From assembly GCA_045634345.1 (NCBI GenBank), contig JAZRAB010000035.1, positions 1-5,848 on the forward strand: 5,848 bases of DNA, written 5' to 3'. This DNA is from Flemingiibacterium sp045634345 (GTDB lineage: Bacteria; Bacillota; Clostridia; Oscillospirales; CAG-272). How positions within the stretch are numbered: position 1 is the first letter of the stretch; the number at the start of each line of letters is the position of its first letter. Made by a program: the position numbers and the translations under genes. Shown here piece by piece: positions 1 to 4,355 of this stretch. Under the pieces are notes generated by a model. That model did not search any database and was not told where the DNA came from. It worked only from the letters and a program-made list of their open reading frames with translations.

Positions 1-74
1 TTTTTCTTTTTTCTTTAATAGTCGATATGCTTTTCTTCATTCATTGTCGCTGACAATCATAAGCTTACCAAAGC

Positions 75-109
75 AAAAAAGATCGGGCCATCCTGAAAAG
101 GACAGCCCG
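75..109 (-). terminator. Rho-independent terminator (best on - strand)
   Basis: The arms CGGGC (84-88) and GCCCG (105-109), plus inner TCCT/AGGA pairs around a GAAA loop, form a hairpin with a small internal mismatch. On the - strand it is followed after three bases by six U residues (80-75), which makes a good terminator for the unit starting near 540. On the + strand the downstream sequence is also T-rich (111-125), so it could act in both directions. Confidence 0.65.
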
Positions 110-158
110 GTTATTTTGCATTTTGCTAATAAGCCATGAAATTCACGCAACATACCAA

Positions 159-335
159 TTAAAAATGAAAATATATCAAATGTTGAACTGCTGCTGTCAA
201 TTCGTAATCAAAATGTACCGGGATATCATTGACAAGCTGAAATGCAGTTCCATTGTTGCATCTATAAACATTGATTTCTTTGAACCCTTGTTCTTTGAGG
301 CAAGTTATTACAGATTTGCTACTTTTCTTTTTAAG
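159..335 (-). pseudogene. Start-less 58-codon open frame, possible gene remnant
   Basis: Read on the - strand after a TGA at 336-338, this frame stays open for 58 codons and ends with TAA at 159-161. The translation looks protein-like, with segments such as KSVITCLKEQGFKEINVY and AFQLVNDIPVHFDYEL, and has no low-complexity bias. It has no ATG, GTG or TTG until residue 46. An ATG lies one base out of frame just upstream (338-340), so a single-base shift could have broken the start. It sits between the - strand LexA-box promoter and the terminator at 75-109. I do not recognise the family. It may be a decayed small gene or chance. Confidence 0.25.
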
Positions 336-393
336 TCATGGATGGTGCGGTAGAAAATATTTTATAAATTAATCTTTATATTCATATATCCTG

Positions 394-516
394 CTATATA
401 AGTATACGTAAACTCTTTTGTTGTGAAATGGGTTTGTAGTTAGTGTACGAATTAAGAGTCGGTATAGTGTTCTGTTTTGACACTTGCTTCCCTTGGTGTA
501 TTTGTTCGTCTACCAT
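394..516 (-). CDS. Hypothetical 40-aa ORF behind a LexA-box promoter
   Basis: The first ATG downstream of the - strand promoter (514-516) opens a 40-codon frame starting MVDEQIHQGKQVSK, ending with TAG at 394-396. It is polar and rich in Gln, Lys and Ser, with no membrane segment. The expected transcript start near 540 gives a short leader, but I see no convincing Shine-Dalgarno, which weakens the call. The C-terminal KSLRILI faintly resembles the residues that precede the catalytic strand of serine recombinases, so a truncated recombinase N-terminus is possible. That is speculation. The gene may also be absent and the transcript a small RNA. Confidence 0.25.
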   Translation of the reverse strand: MVDEQIHQGKQVSKQNTIPTLNSYTNYKPISQQKSLRILI

Positions 517-528
517 TGAAACGCATCA

Positions 529-575
529 GAACATGCGTTCGCATATATTGTAGCACAACTTTTCATACTTGTCAA
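529..575 (-). promoter_or_regulatory. Sigma-A promoter with LexA (SOS) box, - strand
   Basis: On the - strand, TTGACA (575-570) is followed after exactly 17 bases by TACAAT (552-547). The predicted start near 540 falls in GAACATGCGTTC (529-540), which fits the Bacillota LexA box GAAC-RNRY-GTTC at every position. An operator over the start site is a standard LexA arrangement. The same bases form a 7-bp inverted repeat, AACGCAT/ATGCGTT (520-539), so the 5' end of the RNA could fold. Transcription would run leftwards through 516-75. Confidence 0.7.
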
Positions 576-582
576 GAGGTTC

Positions 583-666
583 TTTCTTTGATCTATGCGT
601 CGCAAACATTGCATCTCTTCCTTAACCATGTATCTCCCCGTTTTCACGCACGGGTTACACGCACAC
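583..666 (+). repeat. Degenerate direct repeat, copy A
   Basis: This stretch aligns with 2274-2356. The last 49 positions (618-666 against 2308-2356) align without a gap and about 34 of 49 match by hand count. The strongest blocks are TTCCTTxACC, TTTCACGC and TACACGCACAC. The preceding part shares TTTCTTTG and ATGCG..GCAAA.ATT.CAT with small gaps. Copy B lies just inside the tRNA-Pro fragment, so copy A may be an older element end or an att-flanking arm. The two copies flank the ATPase gene. Confidence 0.5.
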
Positions 667-749
667 AATGTAAAAAATATTTCATTTATAAGCAAATTCA
701 CATTTGTCATATACCAATTAAGGCAAAACCACCACATCTCACTCTCCAT

Positions 750-881
750 AAAATATGCACAATTAAGATTTATGCATACCAGAAAATATGCATATATTTA
801 GATTTGTACTATCCGAAAATATGCATCATTTTGTTTTTTCAATGCCTCAAAATATGCATAAGTGTTGACAAGACGGCAATA
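750..881 (+). repeat. Four 33-bp direct repeats with AAAATATGCA cores
   Basis: AAAATATGCA begins at 750, 783, 816 and 849, a strict 33-bp step or about three helical turns. The last three copies read AAAATATGCAT; the first has AC at the end. The remainder of each unit is only loosely similar (GATTT..T.C..CC in the first two). An extra TATGCATA lies at 771-778. The core contains the palindrome ATGCAT. The fourth core ends 5 bases before the -35 box of the ATPase promoter, which suggests stacked binding sites for a regulator on one DNA face. Confidence 0.7.
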
Positions 882-893
882 CTATGCTATAAT
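865..893 (+). promoter_or_regulatory. Consensus sigma-A promoter of the ATPase gene
   Basis: TTGACA (865-870), a 17-base spacer and TATAAT (888-893) make a consensus promoter. Transcription should start near 900, giving a leader of about 18 bases with AGGTGA (908-913) in front of the ATG at 918. Such a strong promoter next to an array of repeated boxes suggests that the gene is normally repressed. Confidence 0.85.
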
Positions 894-917
894 AATGTCA
901 TGAAACGAGGTGATTTT

Positions 918-2237
918 ATGTTAAAACGTAAAATGTACGACACTTTAATTGCATGGAAAAATGAAGATAAAAAAGAGTGTCTTTTGGTAAAAGGCGCAAG
1001 ACAGGTCGGCAAGACCTATCTTATCAGACAGTTTGGAAAAAAAGAGTATGACAGTTTCGTAGAGATTAACTTCCACGAGCAGAAGAGCTTAAAGATCATT
1101 TTTGACGGTGACAAGACGGCAGAAGAGATATATAAGCGATTGACTGCCAACATCCCGGGGGTCAAACTTATTCCCGGCAAGACGCTCATTTTTCTTGATG
1201 AGATTCAGAAGTGCGCAGGCGCGCGTACTGCTTTGAAGTTCCTTGCGGAGGATGGACGTTACGATGTGATTGCTTCGGGTTCGCTTCTCGGATTATCCTA
1301 TGGCAAGGATGACGATGACGAGGTCGAGCCGGTCGAATCCATCCCCGTTGGTTATGAAAAGACCGTCATGATGTACTCAATGGACTTCGAGGAGTTTTTA
1401 TGGGCATACGGTTATACAAATGAAACCATTGATTACCTGAAAAGCTTTTATGACTCGAAAGAAAAGATTCCGTCTGAGATTCACGAAAAATATGAAAGCC
1501 TGCTCCGTGAATACCTTGTTGTCGGTGGAATGCCGGAGGTAGTCGCAAGCTTTGCAAAATATAAGGACTTTACCAAGGTGCAGGAAATCCAAGATAAGAT
1601 TTTGGCATCCTATGCAGACGATATCTCGCAGCACGCAAAGGGCGCAGAAAAAGTGAAAGTTCGTCAGTGCTATGACAGTATCCCCCGTCAACTTGCTAAA
1701 GAGAATAAAAAATTCAAGTATTCCGAGGTTGAACACAAGGCAACTTCACGCAAATTCGGTGACAGTGTACAGTGGCTTCGCGATGCCAATATGGCGTATA
1801 TGTGCTACAACACTACGATTCCGACGCTGCCTTTGAAGGCTTACGAGAAGGATAACGAATTTAAGCTTTATATTGCTGATACCGGACTGTTGCTTGCATT
1901 GTTCGGTTTTGCAACCAAACAGGCTCTCTTAAACGGAACCCTGAAGGGATTTGCAAAGGGCGGTATTTATGAAAATTTCGTTGCAGAAACTCTTGTGAAG
2001 AACGGCTATACGCTTCACTACTATAAGCATGGTGATAGCTCCGAGCTTGAATTTGTAATCGAGAAGGACGGCGATGTCATCCCGATCGAAGTGAAAGCCG
2101 GCAACGCTCCTACGAAATCGCTTGACTCATTTATCAAGGAATATGACCCGTCAATTGCTTTTAAGTTGATCGGCGGCAACGTGGGAGTATCAGATAAGAA
2201 ATTCACTCTACCGCATTTTCTTGCTATGTTTATATAA
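918..2237 (+). CDS. AAA ATPase with C-terminal DUF4143 domain (COG1373)
   Basis: A 439-residue predicted soluble ATPase. Walker A is GARQVGKT (residues 26-33), Walker B is LIFLDEIQ (90-97), and the sensor-like SGSLLG follows at 120-125. The family signatures IPVGYEKTVMMYSMDFEEFL (142-161) and REYLVVGGMPE (197-207) come next. The C-terminal part is DUF4143, ending in a PD-(D/E)xK-like pattern: ELEFVI (376-381) and PIEVKAG (389-395, ExK at 391/393). The length fits complete family members, so it looks intact. An acidic run, KDDDDEVE, at 130-137 looks like a small insertion. The ATG at 918 is chosen because it has AGGTGA four bases upstream and because the promoter (865-893) excludes earlier starts. 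The gene is monocistronic, with its own promoter and terminator, and lies just inside a tRNA attachment site. The family is widespread and patchy, and its cellular role is not established. Nuclease activity of the C-terminal fold is possible but unproven. Confidence 0.9.
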   Translation: MLKRKMYDTLIAWKNEDKKECLLVKGARQVGKTYLIRQFGKKEYDSFVEINFHEQKSLKIIFDGDKTAEEIYKRLTANIPGVKLIPGKTLIFLDEIQKCAGARTALKFLAEDGRYDVIASGSLLGLSYGKDDDDEVEPVESIPVGYEKTVMMYSMDFEEFLWAYGYTNETIDYLKSFYDSKEKIPSEIHEKYESLLREYLVVGGMPEVVASFAKYKDFTKVQEIQDKILASYADDISQHAKGAEKVKVRQCYDSIPRQLAKENKKFKYSEVEHKATSRKFGDSVQWLRDANMAYMCYNTTIPTLPLKAYEKDNEFKLYIADTGLLLALFGFATKQALLNGTLKGFAKGGIYENFVAETLVKNGYTLHYYKHGDSSELEFVIEKDGDVIPIEVKAGNAPTKSLDSFIKEYDPSIAFKLIGGNVGVSDKKFTLPHFLAMFI

Positions 2238-2243
2238 TAATAC

Positions 2244-2280
2244 GATGCTCTCGAAAAAACGGGAGCATCACGTTTTCTTT
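2244..2280 (+). terminator. Rho-independent terminator of the ATPase gene
   Basis: A 10-bp stem (2244-2253 with 2260-2269, one G-U pair) around an AAAAAA loop is followed by TTTTCTTT (2273-2280). It starts six bases after the stop codon, so the ATPase is transcribed alone. Confidence 0.9.
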
Positions 2281-2356
2281 GTCTTATGCGGTGCAAATAT
2301 TTCATTGTTCCTTGACCACAGCTTTGACCACTTTCACGCTTGCACTACACGCACAC
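2274..2356 (+). repeat. Degenerate direct repeat, copy B (att-flanking)
   Basis: This is the partner of 583-666 and contains the paired TTGACCAC sites at 2312-2333. Its start overlaps the U-tract of the ATPase terminator. It lies about 90 bases left of the tRNA-Pro fragment, the position expected for the arm region of an integrated element. The two copies bracket the ATPase gene. Confidence 0.5.
2312..2333 (+). promoter_or_regulatory. Paired TTGACCAC sites, candidate integrase arm sites (left element)
   Basis: TTGACCAC occurs at 2312 and 2324, a 12-bp step, followed by TT. The same 22-bp layout recurs at 2797-2818 with only the two central spacer bases changed. A related inverted copy (GTGGTCGAA, 2400-2408) lies between this site and the tRNA fragment. 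Short direct repeats beside an attachment core are typical of arm-type binding sites for tyrosine integrases, but binding is inferred. Confidence 0.5.
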
Positions 2357-2445
2357 CAAGCGCACGAAAGCTCCAAACGAAAAAACTTTCGCGCTGATTG
2401 TGGTCGAAAAGTGCTAAAAAATCCCGTAACTACACTACTTTACGG

Positions 2446-2491
2446 CTTTGGGAGCAGGATGTCGCAGGTTCAAATCCTGTCATTCCGACCA
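2446..2491 (+). tRNA. 3' fragment of tRNA-Pro(UGG), probable attR
   Basis: From 2447 the sequence matches a tRNA-Pro: anticodon loop TTTGGGA with UGG at 2449-2451, 3' anticodon stem GCAGG, T-arm GCAGG-TTCAAAT-CCTGT, acceptor strand CATTCCG, discriminator A and encoded CCA (2489-2491). The 5' half is missing: the bases before the loop (ACGGC) do not pair properly with GCAGG, and no D-arm or 5' acceptor strand is present upstream. The switch at the anticodon stem/loop is a known crossover place for tyrosine integrases. The fragment would be the displaced end of an element lying to the left, with the intact tRNA-Pro outside the window. The gene here is not functional. Confidence 0.8.
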
Positions 2492-2499
2492 AACAAAAT

Positions 2500-2532
2500 C
2501 ACGGAGTGACTTGTCACTCCGTGGGTTTGTTT
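2500..2532 (+). terminator. Terminator downstream of the tRNA-Pro fragment
   Basis: A perfect 11-bp inverted repeat, CACGGAGTGAC / GTCACTCCGTG (2500-2510 and 2513-2523), is followed by GGTTTGTTTC. It starts nine bases after the CCA and is probably the native terminator of the original tRNA-Pro gene. This supports reading the sequence to its right as chromosomal. Confidence 0.75.
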
Positions 2533-2542
2533 CTATCTGACA

Positions 2543-2650
2543 TGGAAGGATTTGAAGGACGAGCGACACAGAGAAAACGTCCGGTGGACGTTTTCGAGGG
2601 CGAGCGACCAAGTCGCGTGGCGCGGCGCGACCCAATCCTGTCATTCCGAC
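2543..2650 (+). repeat. GC-rich structured element ending in a copy of the tRNA-Pro 3' end
   Basis: About 108 bases contain a perfect 10-bp hairpin, GAAAACGTCC/GGACGTTTTC (2573-2595), flanked by similar ACGAGCGAC (2559-2567) and GCGAGCGAC (2600-2608). A second hairpin is GTCGCG/CGCGAC (2612-2631), with an alternative GCGAC/GTCGC pairing (2604-2616). The ends pair through AGGATT (2547-2552) and AATCCT (2634-2639). The element closes with AATCCTGTCATTCCGAC (2634-2650), identical to the T-arm/acceptor part of the tRNA-Pro fragment (2473-2489). It is either a palindromic repeat element of the kind scattered near tRNA genes or a structured RNA. I do not recognise a named family. Confidence 0.5.
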
Positions 2651-2672
2651 ATCGCACAACCACATATTATAT

Positions 2673-2749
2673 GGAAGCATAGCTCAGCTGGTTAGAGTAC
2701 TTGCTTGACATGCAAGGGGTCACTGGTTCGATTCCAGTTGTTTCCACCA
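2673..2749 (+). tRNA. tRNA-Val (GAC), intact
   Basis: A 77-base cloverleaf with encoded CCA. The acceptor GGAAGCA pairs with TGTTTCC (one G-U). The D-arm is GCTC/GAGT, the anticodon stem CTTGC/GCAAG with loop TTGACAT (anticodon GAC), the T-arm ACTGG-TTCGATT-CCAGT, discriminator A and CCA at 2747-2749. No consensus promoter is visible directly upstream; TATTAT at 2665-2670 is too close to the 5' end, so the gene may depend on a longer precursor. Its 3' end faces the integrase operon, which makes it the likely attachment site of the right-hand element. Confidence 0.95.
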
Positions 2750-2755
2750 AAAAAG

Positions 2756-2779
2756 CCATCGCCAAGGCGATGGTTTTTT
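2756..2779 (+). terminator. Terminator after tRNA-Val
   Basis: CCATCGC (2756-2762) pairs with GCGATGG (2767-2773), followed by six T residues (2774-2779). An A-run (2749-2754) precedes the stem, so it could also work on the - strand for RNA coming from the integrase operon. Confidence 0.85.
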
Positions 2780-2796
2780 CGTAGGTGGAGTCGGCG

Positions 2797-2818
2797 TTGA
2801 CCACAGAATTGACCACTT
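2797..2818 (+). promoter_or_regulatory. Paired TTGACCAC sites, candidate integrase arm sites (right element)
   Basis: TTGACCAC begins at 2797 and 2809, the same 12-bp step and flanks (CACAG..., ...CACTT) as at 2312-2333; 20 of 22 positions agree. It lies between tRNA-Val and the 3' end of the integrase operon, the expected place of an attL arm. Confidence 0.5.
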
Positions 2819-2878
2819 ATGGGAACAAATTACTGTGAAATCGATTTTTCTTTGTTTACACCAACGCAAATCTTGAAA

Positions 2879-2896
2879 GGCGACCGCATGGTCGCC
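2879..2896 (-). terminator. Hairpin after the integrase operon
   Basis: A perfect 7-bp stem, GGCGACC/GGTCGCC, with a 4-base loop starts ten bases past the stop codon of the downstream integrase. The following - strand sequence (TTTCAAGATTT) is only moderately U-rich, so termination may be partial. Confidence 0.6.
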
Positions 2897-2905
2897 CTTC
2901 TCTTT

Positions 2906-4339
2906 TCACGCATTCGCCGCCTTTTTCATTTCCGCGATCTCCGCTTTCATCTCGCGTATCAACTCCGCCAACTTCTCCTCGCATTTCTCCCGCGTGGCGG
3001 CGTACACATTCCTCGCCATCCGCTTGCCATTGACTTTCGGAGAATACCGTCCCTCGTATAAGTGCTCGTTTATCATTGATATGTATCCCGTGCCGGGCTT
3101 GCGAGTCTTGCCCGTGTAAGGCTCAAATTCCGCCCCTGTGGCGTTTTCTTGTGATTCTTCTGTACTTGCCTTGTTCTCGCTCATCTCGGGAATCTCTGCG
3201 TCTGTACCGCCGATCTCGCGGTCGATCTTTGCCGCCGCTTGCTGCTGCATGGTATCTGTGATGTGGCTGTAAATGTCGAGCGTAGTTTCCGCGCTAACAT
3301 GGCCGATCATAGACGATAGCGTCTTGACATCCATGCCGTTCTCAATCGCCATCGTAGCGAAGGTATGGCGTAGGTCGTGGAAGCGCACCTTCTTGCAGTT
3401 AGCACGCTCAAGTATCAGCTGAAACCGACGGTATACCGCTGACGGATCTCTCGGTACATTCTCTTTCACCGGCGATGGGAACATCCACTCGCTTCCGGCT
3501 GTTTCTTTCATCTTTGTGAGCAGTTCCACCATTTCTTTCGCCAAGCGTATCGTGCGTATTGAAGATTTCGTCTTTAGCGTAGACACCGTGGTTTTACCTT
3601 CTACCTTCACCACTTGCCGTGAGATGTGAAGGTCACCCGTTTGCATATTGAGGTCACTCCACTTTAAACCGAGTATCTCACCTCGGCGCATTCCGGTAGT
3701 CAGCTCGAGTAGGAACAGCTCATAGAATCCTTCAGCCTTCGCTTGTAAAAGAAACCGCATGATTTCTGCCTGCGTTAGCACCTGCATTTCTTTTGATTTC
3801 TTTGGCGGAAGCTTGCATCCGATTGCTGGATTTACTATAATCAGTCCCTCGGCAACAGCCTTTTCGAGTGCGGCTCGACATGTAGTATGGCATGAGCGAA
3901 CCATGCGATCGGATAAGCCCTGTCCGTATTTTTCAGTTAACCGATTTCGTCCTGACTTCTTCAATTTCGCGTAAAACTGTTGCAGGTCGTTCTGTGTGAG
4001 CTTGTTGAGTGGTATTTTGCCGATGCCTGGAATGATGTGTGTATATATTCTGTTTTCGTAACACGCTTGTGTTTTAGGCTTTACAGTGAGCCTGCAGAAG
4101 TTTTGATACCAGAAATCGATCCAATCTACAAACGACATATCTGCTTTTAGCTTATCGTTTGACTTACCGCATTCCTCTTTAAGCACTTTTAACTTCTCCG
4201 CACACTCCGTCTTGGTATCTGCCAAGACGTTTTTTGTTTTGGGATAACCGTTTCCGCTGTAGCCAACAACTACACGGCCTTCCCACCGTCCGTCTTTGCG
4301 AAGGAATATACTTCCCTCGCCGTTCTTTCTTTTTGCTAT
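2906..4339 (-). CDS. Tyrosine recombinase/integrase with two arm-binding-like domains; AUA start proposed
   Basis: A site-specific recombinase of the phage/ICE integrase family, 477 residues if started at AUA 4337-4339. Residues 1-50 are an AP2-like arm-binding domain (KRKNGEGSIFLRKDGRWEGR), then a SAM-like core-binding domain, then the catalytic domain with Arg218 (TTGMRRGE), Lys256 (LKTK), His321-x-x-Arg324 (HDLRHTFA), His347 (IGH) and the nucleophile Tyr357 (LDIYSH). After an acidic linker, a C-terminal segment (about 416-463, GYISMINEHLYEGRYSPKVNGK...NVYAATREKCEEKL) resembles the N-terminal domain. The first ATG/GTG/TTG in frame is TTG at 4225, which would remove the conserved N-terminal domain. 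An in-frame TAA at 4343-4345 prevents any earlier start, and GGGGTG lies seven bases before the AUA. It is 13 bases downstream of the other integrase, so the two are co-transcribed and perhaps translationally coupled. The function is near-certain; the start is inferred. Confidence 0.88.
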   Translation of the reverse strand: MAKRKNGEGSIFLRKDGRWEGRVVVGYSGNGYPKTKNVLADTKTECAEKLKVLKEECGKSNDKLKADMSFVDWIDFWYQNFCRLTVKPKTQACYENRIYTHIIPGIGKIPLNKLTQNDLQQFYAKLKKSGRNRLTEKYGQGLSDRMVRSCHTTCRAALEKAVAEGLIIVNPAIGCKLPPKKSKEMQVLTQAEIMRFLLQAKAEGFYELFLLELTTGMRRGEILGLKWSDLNMQTGDLHISRQVVKVEGKTTVSTLKTKSSIRTIRLAKEMVELLTKMKETAGSEWMFPSPVKENVPRDPSAVYRRFQLILERANCKKVRFHDLRHTFATMAIENGMDVKTLSSMIGHVSAETTLDIYSHITDTMQQQAAAKIDREIGGTDAEIPEMSENKASTEESQENATGAEFEPYTGKTRKPGTGYISMINEHLYEGRYSPKVNGKRMARNVYAATREKCEEKLAELIREMKAEIAEMKKAANA

Positions 4340-4355
4340 GGTTTATCACCCCTTA
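4340..4355 (-). promoter_or_regulatory. Integrase-gene junction with ribosome binding site before AUA
   Basis: The TAA of the upstream integrase (4353-4355) runs straight into GGGGTG (4352-4347), seven bases before AUA (4339). A TAA in the frame of the downstream gene (4343-4345) fixes the start to AUA or later. The overlap of stop codon and ribosome binding site suits translational coupling. Confidence 0.6.

Larger units (their letters stand above)
1..917. other. Long non-coding / regulatory region before the ATPase gene
   Basis: No convincing + strand gene lies in this stretch. The open frame that reads into the ATPase from further upstream is ruled out as coding by the promoter at 865-893. 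What can be seen is a hairpin terminator (75-109), two short - strand open frames (159-335 and 394-516), a - strand promoter with a LexA box (529-575), a degenerate repeat shared with 2274-2356 (583-666), four phased boxes (750-859) and the ATPase promoter. The first 70 bases are T-rich and contain only a small 6-bp inverted repeat (ATTGTC/GACAAT, 43-57), to which I assign no role. Confidence 0.6.

Noticed and set aside
123..353. A 76-codon + strand frame (MLISHEIHATYQ...)
   Set aside because: No ribosome binding site, biased Cys/Phe content, and the opposite strand reads as a more protein-like frame there.
477..504. + strand promoter TTGACA-16-TATTTG
   Set aside because: Weak -10, no gene directly downstream, and a much better promoter lies at 865-893.
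750..859. CRISPR array
   Set aside because: The 33-bp period is the whole unit; only about 10-11 bp are conserved and there are no uniform repeats with distinct ~30-bp spacers or cas genes.
750..859. ArgR boxes or replication iterons
   Set aside because: The boxes are single short cores 33 bp apart, not 18-bp imperfect palindromes, and no replication initiator gene is present.
477..917. A 147-codon N-terminal extension of the ATPase frame
   Set aside because: It crosses the consensus promoter (865-893), has no ribosome binding site at its ATG, and the family protein starts at about MLKRKMYD (918).
2279..2682. Short open frames on both strands across the tRNA region
   Set aside because: They run through tRNA sequence, a terminator and palindromic repeats; these are chance frames.
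2819..3974. + strand open frames opposite the downstream integrase
   Set aside because: They are antisense shadows of a conserved catalytic gene and have no ribosome binding sites.
4331..4339. Programmed -1 frameshift at A-AAA-AAG joining the two integrases
   Set aside because: Reading past the upstream stop from the nearby GTG, a -1 shift does not lead into the downstream integrase frame; a +1 shift would be needed.
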